Below, in pieces: positions 16,701-24,123 of a stretch of 36,186 nt of DNA. Source of the stretch: Polyangiaceae bacterium (GTDB lineage Bacteria > Myxococcota_A > Polyangia > Polyangiales > Polyangiaceae); the NCBI GenBank assembly GCA_025937895.1, contig JAICQL010000062.1:1-36186 (forward strand). Reading direction: 5' to 3'. How positions within the stretch are numbered: the first letter of the stretch is position 1; each line of letters starts with the position of its first letter. Both the position numbers and the translations under genes were made by a program. Under the pieces are notes generated by a model. It saw nothing but the letters and a program-made list of their open reading frames with translations, was not told where the DNA came from and ran no database searches.

Positions 16701-17559
16701 CCGTGCTCACCGAGCTCAGGGCCGCGCGGTAGATCTGACGCAGCCGCTCGGAGATGCGCTCGCGGCTGGACTCCCAGGCGAACAGATCGACCTGGCTGAA
16801 GATGGACGACAGCTTGACGGAGATGGTCTCCACGTCAGGGCGCGCCAGGAGCTGCAGGTACTCGGACAGGCGTTGCTCGGCGCGTGCCTCCCCCAGCACC
16901 TCTTCGCCGAGCTGGTTGACGTTCACCTGCACGCCCTCTGCGCGGCGCTGCGCCAGGTAGCGGGAGAGCGGCTCGTCCTCCAGCGGCACCACCAGCCCCT
17001 GCACCTCTCGCCGGATGTGCTGCGTGATCAGCTTGCCTGTCAGCCGCGGCACCAGCCCGCCCAGCTGAGCCCCGAGCTGCAGCTGCAGCTGCTCGAAGGC
17101 GCTCAGAAAGCGCGGCACACCGAGCTCACCGATCAGGTACTGCAAGAGCGGCAGCGCATGGGTCAGGCTCTTGTCGCGCGCCACGCGATCCGTGAGCAGC
17201 ACGCTCAAGAGCTGGCCCGGTGGGTCCGCCATCAAGCGCGAGAGCCGCCGGCGCCGCGCGCGCTCCATGCGATCGACTGACCCTTCGGCGACCACGAACA
17301 GTAGCTCTGCCAGCTCGAGCGCCCTCGCCCCCGCCTCGGCCCGGCTCAGCGAGCGCCCGGAGACGGCCGCGAGGAGCTGCCGTGCAGCCTGAAGAGCGCT
17401 GGCTGCTGTGTGGACGCCTGCTGAAGCGCCACCCGCTGGAGGATCCCCCATCGAAGGGCTGCGTGTCGAAGGGCTGCCTGCTGAAGGGCTGCTCGCCAGA
17501 GGGCTGCTCGCCGCTTCGCTGCCCTGATGATGACCGTCCGCCGTGTGCTGGTTACCCAC
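13699..17559 (-). CDS. putA: Bifunctional proline dehydrogenase / delta-1-pyrroline-5-carboxylate dehydrogenase PutA
   Basis: 1286 residues. It oxidises proline to P5C (FAD, electrons to quinone) and then glutamate semialdehyde to glutamate (NAD). The N-terminal 50 residues are Ser/Pro repeats (SPLAS, SPSAG, SPSTR, SPSMG). The proline dehydrogenase barrel spans about 95-500, with VSVKLSSI-like TISVKLSSIFSQVD, LVYLDMEAYRDL, LRIVKGANLAAERV and YKRMLYTG. The aldehyde dehydrogenase spans about 590-1070: SPWNFPLAIPLSG, Glu822 in AETGGKN, Cys856 in SGQKCSAAS, and the NRTITGAIVGRQPFGGHKAS block. A C-terminal extra domain ends with REQAISREYHRYGHLG, the usual end of long PutAs. About 30 more residues follow, made by reading antisense into the OmpA-like gene. 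No N-terminal ribbon-helix-helix, so it is not a self-repressing PutA. It lies 19 bases after the zinc-ribbon gene. Confidence 0.95.
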   Translation of the reverse strand: MGNQHTADGHHQGSEAASSPLASSPSAGSPSTRSPSMGDPPAGGASAGVHTAASALQAARQLLAAVSGRSLSRAEAGARALELAELLFVVAEGSVDRMERARRRRLSRLMADPPGQLLSVLLTDRVARDKSLTHALPLLQYLIGELGVPRFLSAFEQLQLQLGAQLGGLVPRLTGKLITQHIRREVQGLVVPLEDEPLSRYLAQRRAEGVQVNVNQLGEEVLGEARAEQRLSEYLQLLARPDVETISVKLSSIFSQVDLFAWESSRERISERLRQIYRAALSSVSTAPDLAPDSSSRPPATRSKLVYLDMEAYRDLRLTVSVFQRLLDEPEFQQLSAGIVLQAYIPDSAALQRELTTWAMERRRRGGAPLRLRIVKGANLAAERVHASRMGWPLPIYPSKADVDANYKRMLYTGTEPAHADALQLGIASHNIFDLALGLVLRASRGVGRNVGFEVLEGMASSVQRALTALGAPVLVYAPAVSAHELDTAVAYLLRRLDENTSRENFLRYSFSMRPGDAQYREQAQRFLAAHEAVESVSSASLRSRDRFGEIVDLPSTEPFRNEPDTDFAEAAHREAVSSALEQARSRPSFEIASIIAGARAETGEIEYGFDPSRPRVVPYRCQLARAEEITRALGCAEAAQQNMAGTALAERVEWARNLARVLRRRRASLIAAMVLDAGKRVSEADAEVSEAIDFAEYYLRQAEELGRDPSLVLRARGVVLVTSPWNFPLAIPLSGVLAGLLAGNAVLFKPALETPFVGEQLCAAAWDAGVPKEALQLVLCRDDVGTLLLRHAAVRGVVLTGATSTARYFLEQRPSMHLCAETGGKNPFIVSALADRELAIHDLVSSAFGYSGQKCSAASLLILASEVYEDRHFLAQLRDAASSLVVGSAWQPSSRVTPLIRPPEGPLRRGLTQLEPGESWLLEPRPDPDNPRLWSPGIKLGVSAGSFTHQTELFGPVLGVLRARDLGHALELANGTPYGLVAGLHSLDEREQERFLAEMNAGNLYLNRTITGAIVGRQPFGGHKASAVGPGAKAGGPNYVAQLLELEDGPAPSAPQLLEDLPPQLERLAQWARAELSVAELRQWAERARGYEHWLRSYFRQEHPAPEVLGQDNLLRYLPCGDLLLVATPASEPLELASACAAALLSASGWQLSWCRDGASPGELTAPLFESLLAACGCSGQAESARELAARLTGIERVRWLGRGGPVPEGVLRAAARLGCHMDARKVLAHGRHELLFFHREQAISREYHRYGHLGWRSDEFVQSAAETMNSNATFSPSGPAARGP
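17451..17525. repeat. 15-bp tandem repeat at the 5' end of putA
   Basis: Five 15-base units (17451-17465, 17466-17480, 17481-17495, 17496-17510, degenerate 17511-17525). Examples are TCGAAGGGCTGCGTG and CTGAAGGGCTGCTCG. On the coding strand they give the SPxxS pentapeptides of the disordered N-terminus of PutA. The core GGGCTGC and the period match the array at 12148-12252. Confidence 0.85.
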
Positions 17560-17578
17560 TCCCCTACAGTACGGCGCT

Positions 17579-18589
17579 CTACTGGAACAACCCCGCGATG
17601 ATTCGATCGACCATTACGCCTGTTGCAAACGCGGCCAGCATCTTGAACTTGAACATCGGGTCTTTGACCTCGCCCGGCACGGCGTCCGGCGAGTCCGATA
17701 TCCCCGGAAAAGCCCCGGTGCTGACGCTGGCCATGCCCAGGGGCCCGGAGGCTGCGGGCGCCACGTTGGCCGGCGCCAGGTTTGCGGAGGCCACCATTGC
17801 CGGTGCCGAGCCGGGGCCCGCGCTCGAAGCCACGGGCGCCAGCAGCTCGGGCTTGCGCTCGAAGCCGGAGCGCACATCTTCGGCAAAGAACTCGCTCCGG
17901 CCATTGGCAGCGCCATTGCTCGGAAGCTCCGGCGCCTGACCGTGCAGCGGAGGGGGGGGCAAGCTGCTTGGGGAGAGGCCGCCTGGCACCAGCGGAGGTG
18001 GTGAGACATTGCCTGCCTCCAGGCCACCAGCCCCAGGCTCGGAGAGCGGCGGTGGCAGCGCCCCCGCGCCGGAGGAAAACCCTGCACCAGAAGGCAGCCC
18101 TGCACCAGAAGATAGCCCTGCACCAGAAGATAGCCCTGCGCCGGACGAGAGCCCTTCGCCCGAAGAAAGCCCAGCGGAGACGGCCGCCGACAGACCGCCG
18201 GGCAGAGCACCGGGGGGCAGAGCTGCGGGCGGCATGCCCACTGCCGGTAATCCACCGATGAAACCGGTCGGTGGCGCCAGCGGCAGCGAGGGCATCTCGA
18301 ACTGCAGCGGGCCACCGCTGTTGATGCTGCCCTCGCTGATGGAGACCGTGGCGCCGTCGGCGTCATCGTCCTCCGGCGAGATGGTATTCAGCGGTGCCGG
18401 CGCCTCGGAGACGCGCGTGATCCGCTTGCCATCCACCTCGTCGAGCAGCTGCGCCACCAGCGCCCCCTGCCGCTTGACCTCCACGATCGCACCACACACG
18501 CGGCACTTGAGCTTGACGTTGCTCTTATCGGCAATCCGCTCTTCCGGCAGGCTGTATGCCTTGCCGCAGCTCTGACACGCGAATCTCAT
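17579..18589 (-). CDS. MJ0042-type zinc-ribbon protein with repetitive linker and C-terminal membrane helix
   Basis: 336 residues from ATG 18589, chosen because AGGTAGGAG lies five bases upstream and the zinc ribbon begins at once. Two CXXC knuckles, CQSC at residues 5-8 and CRVC near 30-33, frame an SLPEERIADKSNVKL loop, as in the MJ0042 zinc-finger family common in Myxococcota. The middle is long and disordered: Pro/Gly/Leu-rich, with SSGAGL hexapeptide repeats (about 140-180) encoded by an 18-bp array. The C-terminus has one hydrophobic helix (MLAAFATGVMVDRIIAGLF). The likely topology is a cytoplasmic zinc ribbon tethered to the membrane. Function unknown. It is the first gene of a likely operon with putA (19-bp gap) and is divergent from the LacI-type sensor gene. 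Confidence 0.85.
   Translation of the reverse strand: MRFACQSCGKAYSLPEERIADKSNVKLKCRVCGAIVEVKRQGALVAQLLDEVDGKRITRVSEAPAPLNTISPEDDDADGATVSISEGSINSGGPLQFEMPSLPLAPPTGFIGGLPAVGMPPAALPPGALPGGLSAAVSAGLSSGEGLSSGAGLSSGAGLSSGAGLPSGAGFSSGAGALPPPLSEPGAGGLEAGNVSPPPLVPGGLSPSSLPPPPLHGQAPELPSNGAANGRSEFFAEDVRSGFERKPELLAPVASSAGPGSAPAMVASANLAPANVAPAASGPLGMASVSTGAFPGISDSPDAVPGEVKDPMFKFKMLAAFATGVMVDRIIAGLFQ
18059..18166. repeat. 18-bp tandem repeat, six units, in the zinc-ribbon gene
   Basis: Six 18-base units (18059-18076, 18077-18094, 18095-18112, 18113-18130, 18131-18148, 18149-18166). The two central copies differ at one base and read YAGCCCTGCACCAGAAGA on the plus strand. The outer copies are more diverged, as expected for an array growing from the middle. 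They encode SSGAGL repeats in the zinc-ribbon protein's linker. Confidence 0.9.
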
Positions 18590-18959
18590 GGCTCCTACCT
18601 GGGCTAGACCGTTTACTGCACATGGCCCGGAAATGTGAGGCCATAGTTGTGGGTTTTTGTGTTCCTCGAAGCGCGGCCGTCGCCGTCGATCGGCTGCAAA
18701 CCCGCTCGAAAATCCTGCGCTCGTCCCCATGCTGCACCGCTCCAGAGCCGCACGAGGGCCGCCGCCACCCCGCTGCTGCCGCCCACTCGCTGGCGAACTG
18801 CAGCTCCGCACATGCTGCCACCTGGACGCGACGAAATCTGCAGCTCTAATCCGGCTCGCCTTCAGCCGGCCCAGAAGCCTGTGGACGGCTCGCCGAGACT
18901 TCGCCCCTTACTTGCCTGCGCCGGGAGTTGAGCGAAAGTAGGAGCGGGGTTTCCGATTC
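18590..18959. promoter_or_regulatory. Divergent intergenic region, zinc-ribbon/putA operon and LacI-type sensor
   Basis: 370 bases with no credible gene. It must contain the promoter for the zinc-ribbon-putA pair (minus strand) and for the sensor gene (plus strand). A GGCC-flanked, less GC-rich patch at about 18620-18665 lies upstream of the zinc-ribbon gene. I see no clear operator palindrome. An AGGAGCGGGG ribosome binding site at 18940-18949 serves the sensor gene. Confidence 0.5.
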
Positions 18960-20717
18960 TTGACAACGCAGCGCGCTAACATCGGGGTGTTCGTCGACAC
19001 CCTGGACCAGGACTACCAACAGCAGATCGTCCTGGGCATCGACGCGGAGGCACGTTCGCTGGAGCTGGACGTCACCTGCTTCATCGGCGGGCAGCTGGCT
19101 GCGCCTGACCCCGGCCAGACGCAGCTGAACGCCGTCTACGACCTGTGCATCGCCGAGAACATCCAGGCGCTGATCGTGCTCTCGGGCACGCTCTCGAACT
19201 ACTGCGGCATGGAGGCGCTGGGCGCCTTCTGCCGGCGCTTCATGCGCCTGCCCGTGTGCAGCATCGGTGGCAACCTGTCGGGCGCGGTGGAGGTGGCGGT
19301 CGACAATCGCGCGGGCGTGCGGCAAGCGTTGACCCATCTGGCGCAGACCTGCGGGCGGCGCCGCATCGCCTTCGTGAAAGGGCCGCCCGGCAACGACGAG
19401 GCGCAGGAGCGCTTCGAGGTGTACGGCGAAGCAGTGGCCGATCTGCGGCTGGCCAACGAGGCAGAGCTGGTCGTCGAGGGTGACTTTCTCGAGCCCTCCG
19501 GCGTGCGCGCCGTCAAGATCCTGCTCGATGATCGCCGGCTCGGCTTTGACGCGCTGATGTGCGCGAGCGATCTGATGGCCATCGGGGCCATGCGCGCGCT
19601 GGCCGAGCGCAAGGTGGCGGTGCCGCAGAAGGTGGCGGTGGTCGGCTTTGACGACATCCAGTCCGCGCGCTTTGCAGCACCCTCGCTGGCCACCGTGCGC
19701 CAGCCGCTGTTCGAGCAGGGCCGCCGCGCGTTGCGCGAGGTGGTGGCGCGCATCTCCGAGAAGGATCTGCCCGGGCGCGTCTTCCTCGACGCCACCTTCA
19801 TCCCGCGCGAGTCTTGCGGCGCCCGCTCGCTCACCGGCAACAGCTCCGGGGCCGGCTCCATGCTGGCGGATCCGGAGCTGCTGGAGCCGCTGCGCTTCGA
19901 GGAGGCGTACCGCCTGGCGCTGCCGCGCATCCTGGCTGACGTGCGCCGGGTGATCGAAGAGGCTGGCTTCGACTGCGACCCGACCCTGCCCGACACCTTG
20001 CTGGTTCAGGCCGCCACCGACATCCAGGGGCGGCGCCGCGGCTTGCTGCAGGGGCAGAGCTTCGTCTCGTTCCTGGAGGACGTGATCGGCCAGATGGACT
20101 CGTCGCACTGCAGCGACGTGAGCGCCTGGCAGGAGGTCATCACGGTGATGCGCCGGCACTTCTCGCTGTGCCTGCGTCAGGATCCGAAGTGGCGCCGTAG
20201 CGCGGACGAGATGTGGCACATGGCCCGCTCCTCGGTCAGCTTGCTGGCAGAGCGCAGCCAGGCCCGGCGCTGGCTGTCCGAGTCGGCGCTCTCGCAGACG
20301 CTGCGGCTCGCGGCGCATCGCCTGCTGAACGCCACCGACTGGGCCGAGCTCGGGCGAGCGCTGGCTGACGTGTCGGCGCGGCTCGGCATCCCCGGCTGTT
20401 TCATCGCGCTCGGCAGCCCCGCCGGGCCAGCCCGCGGCGCGCTCTTGGTTCGCCAGTCAGAGCTCGAGCTCAACCCTGCCGGCGAGTATTCCGAACGCAA
20501 CCTGGTGCCCGAGGCGTTCCGCCAGCCTGACCGGCGTGGCATGTGGTTCGTACAATCGCTGGTGCTGCGCGGCCGCCTGCTTGGCTACGTGGTGTTCGAG
20601 ACGGGGCCACTCGACGGCAGGATCTACGCTTCGTTGCGGGACTCGTTGAGCGCTGCGATCGAGGGCCTGCGCAGCTCGCCAGCCGGCGCGGCTGCCACCA
20701 GCGAAACACCGCGGTGA
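18960..20717 (+). CDS. LacI/RbsB-type sensor protein lacking a DNA-binding domain, with C-terminal GAF-like region
   Basis: 585 residues from TTG 18960. An in-frame TAG occurs 18 bases upstream, and AGGAG lies 15 bases before the TTG. Residues 1-290 are a type-1 periplasmic-binding fold as in LacI-family regulators: NIGVFVDTLDQDYQQQIVLG, IQALIVLSGTL, RRRIAFVKGPPGN, FDALMCASDLMAIGAMRAL, VAVVGFDDIQSARFAAPSLA and TVRQP. The protein begins directly with strand 1, so the usual N-terminal helix-turn-helix is absent, and there is no signal peptide, making it cytosolic. Residues about 300-460 are helical. The last 120 (IPGCFIALGS, LVLRGRLLGYVVFETG, YASLRDSLSAAIEGL) look like a GAF-type fold. It is probably a ligand sensor feeding another regulator; the partner is unknown. 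It is divergent from the putA operon, so proline metabolites are one guess only. Confidence 0.75.
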   Translation: MTTQRANIGVFVDTLDQDYQQQIVLGIDAEARSLELDVTCFIGGQLAAPDPGQTQLNAVYDLCIAENIQALIVLSGTLSNYCGMEALGAFCRRFMRLPVCSIGGNLSGAVEVAVDNRAGVRQALTHLAQTCGRRRIAFVKGPPGNDEAQERFEVYGEAVADLRLANEAELVVEGDFLEPSGVRAVKILLDDRRLGFDALMCASDLMAIGAMRALAERKVAVPQKVAVVGFDDIQSARFAAPSLATVRQPLFEQGRRALREVVARISEKDLPGRVFLDATFIPRESCGARSLTGNSSGAGSMLADPELLEPLRFEEAYRLALPRILADVRRVIEEAGFDCDPTLPDTLLVQAATDIQGRRRGLLQGQSFVSFLEDVIGQMDSSHCSDVSAWQEVITVMRRHFSLCLRQDPKWRRSADEMWHMARSSVSLLAERSQARRWLSESALSQTLRLAAHRLLNATDWAELGRALADVSARLGIPGCFIALGSPAGPARGALLVRQSELELNPAGEYSERNLVPEAFRQPDRRGMWFVQSLVLRGRLLGYVVFETGPLDGRIYASLRDSLSAAIEGLRSSPAGAAATSETPR

Positions 20718-20885
20718 AACACGCTGCAGGGCGCAGTTCTGCACCACTGCAACACGCCGCGAGGCGTAAAATCAGGCCTGTGCAAACGAAAAGAGCTACC
20801 GGCCTCGAAGACCTAACAAATTTGCGCGGCTTTTTAACTGGGTCGGGGCTCAACAGGTACGGCTCGAGTCCGTTCTTCAGTCCAC

Positions 20886-22304
20886 GTGGCAGCCTGGGGT
20901 CTATTCGAGAAGAAGGATGTAGAATCCCTGCAGCGCGTAGCGAGCGCTCGTACCATGGACGGGTACAAGATCCGCGCCAAGATCGCCCTGAACTTCCCGA
21001 AGGCCGTGAACAACACGGAGTCGGAAGACATCATGATGCAGTACGCGCGCGCCTTCGCAGCTGCGGTCGAGTGCGAGCTGAGCAACGGCGACCTGCCCTT
21101 TGAGGAGCATGAGCTGTTTCAGCGCATCACCGATCAGGTGACCGTCCTGCCCAAGAAGAACGTGCGCCTGATCGGCCTACATGTCTGGCACAAGGGCGCC
21201 GTCAGCAGCCGCTCCATGCTGGCAGTGAAGCCAGAGGGGGGCGCTGCACCCGCAGGTAGCCCCACTGTGCCGGCGATGCCGGCCGTGTCGCAGACGCGCG
21301 AGCGGGCGATGTCGACCGAGAGCGCACACACGGCCACCACCATCAAGCCGCCCGAGAAGGGCAGCCCCTCTGCCAGCGCGCCGCTCAGGCCGAGCATGGC
21401 CACCCAGGCCGCCCTGTCGCAGCCGCCCGCCGCTCGCCCAGCCGCTCCTGCTGCGCGCCCCGCTGCCGGCCCGCCCGCTAGCTCCCCCTCATCACGGGTC
21501 ACCACCCCGGCAATGCCCACGCAGCGCCCGGCGTCGCCCACGCCGGGCATCCCGAATCGTCCGGCAGTCAGCCCGGCCGTCTCCGGCACTCGTTACAGCG
21601 CGGGCAGCGCACGCACGCCCGCCGCACCACCGACCACCACCGGCAGGCCTGCCACGGTGCCGATGACCACCGTCAGCCCAGGACAGTCGGCAGCGTTTCC
21701 AGCGGCCGCGCGCATGGCCAGCGGCGTGGTGCCCGCGGTCGAGCCGCGCATCGTGCGCAGCAAGTCCGGCTTCTCCCTGGCGCTGGAGAGCTGCTCGGGC
21801 GACACCGCAGAAGATCTCGGCCGTGGCCTGGCGCAGCCCATTCGTGACGCGGCCGCCGACGTGCTCTTCGCCACCCTGGGTGCCTTGCACGGCGCGCTCG
21901 TCGATCCGCTGTCGTTGCTCGATGGCCGGGGCGACGAAGAGCTGCGGCGGAGCCTGGTGGGCGAAGCCTGCGTATATGCCTGCTACGTGCTGTACGAGGG
22001 GCTGACGCGCACCAGCTTGCCCCAGATGCAGTCCATCCTGGTGGTCCAGGGGGCTTGCATCCATGCTCTCCTGGATCAGAACATGCCCGTATCTGAGCTC
22101 AGCCGCTACCTGGCCACGGAGAGCCCGCGGGAGGAGTTCTCGGCGCGCGTCTGCGGGCTGCTGGGCGTGCGCGAGACGCCGGAGATGCAGCAGCGCGTGG
22201 AGGCTCACCTGCGCGCGCTGCGGCTGGACGTGCGCAGCTGCACCGAGCAGATCGAGCAGCGCCTGCAGCGTGCCAAGGCGCACGGCGAGCAGAAGACGGG
22301 ATAG
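20886..22304 (+). CDS. Unknown protein with Pro/Ala-rich central linker
   Basis: 472 residues from GTG 20886. No clear Shine-Dalgarno; ATG 20955 (MDGYKIRAK) is an alternative start. Residues about 24-110 form a folded N-terminal domain (YKIRAKIALNFPKAVNNTES, then a helix MMQYARAFAAAVECEL and strand NVRLIGLHVWHKG). I do not recognise it. Residues about 125-290 are low complexity, rich in Pro, Ala, Ser and Thr. The last 175 residues are alpha-helical (SLVGEACVYACYVLYEGLTR, VVQGACIHALLDQNMPVSEL) and end in a charged helix. No signal peptide or membrane helix, so probably cytoplasmic. The upstream 168 bases hold an AT-rich patch (about 20765-20840) suitable for a promoter. The CBS-pair gene follows 32 bases downstream and may work with it. 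Confidence 0.7.
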   Translation: MAAWGLFEKKDVESLQRVASARTMDGYKIRAKIALNFPKAVNNTESEDIMMQYARAFAAAVECELSNGDLPFEEHELFQRITDQVTVLPKKNVRLIGLHVWHKGAVSSRSMLAVKPEGGAAPAGSPTVPAMPAVSQTRERAMSTESAHTATTIKPPEKGSPSASAPLRPSMATQAALSQPPAARPAAPAARPAAGPPASSPSSRVTTPAMPTQRPASPTPGIPNRPAVSPAVSGTRYSAGSARTPAAPPTTTGRPATVPMTTVSPGQSAAFPAAARMASGVVPAVEPRIVRSKSGFSLALESCSGDTAEDLGRGLAQPIRDAAADVLFATLGALHGALVDPLSLLDGRGDEELRRSLVGEACVYACYVLYEGLTRTSLPQMQSILVVQGACIHALLDQNMPVSELSRYLATESPREEFSARVCGLLGVRETPEMQQRVEAHLRALRLDVRSCTEQIEQRLQRAKAHGEQKTG

Positions 22305-22336
22305 CATCCCGCCAGGTGCCGGATTACGCTAAGCGC

Positions 22337-22765
22337 ATGACCACCAAGGCGCGGCGTATCCCAATCCAGAAATACATGACGCGAGCCCAGTACTTTGCGT
22401 CACCCGAGGAGAGCGTGCTGCTCGCTTACGAGCGCATGATCGAGCACGATGTGCGCCACCTGCCGGTGCTGCAGGGGCAAGCTCTGGTGGGAGTGTTGTT
22501 CAAGAGCGATCTGAAGCTGGTTGGCTCGCTCGATCCAGCAGTGGTACGGCCGATCAAGGTCCAGTCGGTGATGGTTACCGAGTACTACACGGTGGGCCCG
22601 GACGAGGCGCTCGACGTGGCGGCGCGCGAGATGTCCAAGCGCAAGTGGGGCTCGGCGCTGGTGGTCGAAGAGGGCAAGGTCGTGGGCGTCTTCACCACGA
22701 CGGACGCGCTGCGCGCGCTCTCCGACGCGCTGACGGACTCACTGCCCGAATCGATGCGGCTGTAG
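22337..22765 (+). CDS. CBS-domain pair protein
   Basis: 142 residues from ATG 22337; GTG 22316 would add seven residues, and neither start has a strong ribosome binding site. Two CBS repeats fill the protein. CBS1 is IPIQKYMTRAQYFASPEESVLLAYERMIEHDVRHLPVLQG-type (about 7-65). CBS2 is VMVTEYYTVGPDEALDVA through SALVVEEGKVVGVFTTTDALRAL (about 75-135). Each has the standard strand-helix-helix-strand order and the G-x-(T/S)-x-x-D ending that binds ribose/phosphate in adenine-nucleotide-binding CBS pairs. It is a stand-alone CBS pair, likely sensing AMP/ATP or similar and acting on a partner, perhaps the unknown protein encoded just upstream. It ends 14 bases before the convergent COG3014-like gene. 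Confidence 0.92.
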   Translation: MTTKARRIPIQKYMTRAQYFASPEESVLLAYERMIEHDVRHLPVLQGQALVGVLFKSDLKLVGSLDPAVVRPIKVQSVMVTEYYTVGPDEALDVAAREMSKRKWGSALVVEEGKVVGVFTTTDALRALSDALTDSLPESMRL

Positions 22766-22779
22766 ACCGGCTGTAACCC

Positions 22780-24123
22780 TCAGCGCAGCTCCGTCACCGC
22801 CACCACGGCAAACCCGCCCGGCTCCAGCTCCACCGTCTGACGCTTGCGCGTGGAGCCGATCACCACCTCCACCTCGTGTTTCCCTGGCGGCAACGCCAGG
22901 CGGCCCAGGCCGATGCGCGCTGGCAGCGTGGCCCAGCTGCGCGTGTCCGGCACGTCCGTGGCGGTGAGCGTGGCCTGGGTGCCCAGGCTCAACAGCGCGC
23001 CCACGACACCGCCGCCCGCGGCCTTGCGCGTCACCTCCCCCGCCACGAGCCGCGTGATGAGGCGCGTGATCGCCGAAGCGACGAGCGTGCCGCGCGCATC
23101 ATCCCAGGCCTTGCGAGCCTCGCTGTCCACGGCGAGGCCGAGCTCCAGCGGCTCGCTCCTGCCATCCACGATCAGCTCGGGGGTGCTCACCTTGCGCTCG
23201 TCGCCGAGCGCGGGATAGTTGACCCACGTCACCAGGCCCTGCGCCGCCAGCTCATTGGCGCGGCCCACGTCGTTGGGGCTGAGGATGCCGCTCGCGTAGG
23301 TCAGCGCCAGGCCGATCGGCACGCGCTTCGGGATCTTCGGCGGGACGCGCCCGTGGTTCACCACCACCAGGAGCTCGGCAGGGTTCTCCTCTTCCGCCAC
23401 GCCACCCGGCGCCGGCACGTCCAGGATGGCCTGGATGCGCTTGGTGCGATAGCTGGCGCGAGCGCCCAGACGGCGGATCACCGGCTCGAGGCTCTTGAAG
23501 CTGTCGAACTGCAGGGCCTCGTCGTAGTAGCGCAGTGCCTCCTGAGCGTCGCCGCTCTTCTCGAAGATGAAGCCGGCAAGATAGCTGCCCGGGCCGATCA
23601 GCGACTGCCCCTGACCCTCGTGGCTGGAGATGAAGCTCTGCATCACCGCCAGGCGGCGCGCCTCTACCCGCGCGCCGTTCAGATCGTGCGTCTGCAGGTA
23701 GTTCACCATGTTCTGGGTGTTGATCAGCAGCTTCTCGTAGAACGGCGCCTTGTACGGGCCCGTGTCATCGGAGAACATGTACTTTCCGATGTCGTCGATG
23801 GTGCCGCGGTTGAAGTCGAGCACCTCGATCTGCTTGTCGGCCACTTCCAGATCACGGCTCGACAACTTGTAGTCCTGGAGCTGCTGCAGGATCATCGCCC
23901 GATCCAGGATCAGCACGGTGTTATCCCCACCGATCTCCTTCGGCAGCTCCTTCGCGCTCTCCACCTCCAGGCGCTCGTTGTAGAGCTCCAGCGCCTTCTT
24001 GGCGTTGCCCGCATCCAGGGCTGAGCGCGCCTCTTTCGTGTGATCAGAGTGGCTGGCACAACCCCAGGCCACCACCGACACGAGAGCGCACACGCTGACT
24101 CGAAACCATCGCTTGGCGTACAT
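22780..24123 (-). CDS. COG3014-like TPR lipoprotein
   Basis: 447 residues. Lipobox VAWGC with Cys22 after a short basic leader (MYAKRWFR). The N-terminal half has TPR-like helices: EARSALDAGNAKKALELYNE near residue 33, RAMILQQLQDYKLSSRDLEV, and DAQEALRYYDEALQFDSF near 195. The segment GPGSYLAGFIFEKSGD sits between. The C-terminal half has strand-rich segments (LVVVNHGRVPPKIPKRVPIG, LGRLALPPGKHEVEVVIGS) with a PEGA-like terminal strand pattern. This matches the uncharacterised COG3014 lipoproteins, which in many Gram-negatives are encoded beside lpoB. Here lpoB is the upstream gene on the same strand, 104 bases away. Likely an outer-membrane lipoprotein working with the LpoB/PBP1B system; role unknown. 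Confidence 0.8.
   Translation of the reverse strand: MYAKRWFRVSVCALVSVVAWGCASHSDHTKEARSALDAGNAKKALELYNERLEVESAKELPKEIGGDNTVLILDRAMILQQLQDYKLSSRDLEVADKQIEVLDFNRGTIDDIGKYMFSDDTGPYKAPFYEKLLINTQNMVNYLQTHDLNGARVEARRLAVMQSFISSHEGQGQSLIGPGSYLAGFIFEKSGDAQEALRYYDEALQFDSFKSLEPVIRRLGARASYRTKRIQAILDVPAPGGVAEEENPAELLVVVNHGRVPPKIPKRVPIGLALTYASGILSPNDVGRANELAAQGLVTWVNYPALGDERKVSTPELIVDGRSEPLELGLAVDSEARKAWDDARGTLVASAITRLITRLVAGEVTRKAAGGGVVGALLSLGTQATLTATDVPDTRSWATLPARIGLGRLALPPGKHEVEVVIGSTRKRQTVELEPGGFAVVAVTELR

Noticed and set aside
15454..17280. 608-residue frame antisense to putA
   Set aside because: It mirrors the codon pattern of putA; composition is His/Arg/Gln-rich and shows no domain.
18960..18981. 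TTGACA as a promoter -35 box
   Set aside because: It is the TTG start plus the second codon of the sensor gene, and no -10 sits at 16-18 bases.
23920..23940. DnaA-box-like TTATCCCCA in the COG3014-like gene
   Set aside because: A single near match inside a coding region, with no cluster; the rpmH locus here does not look like an origin.
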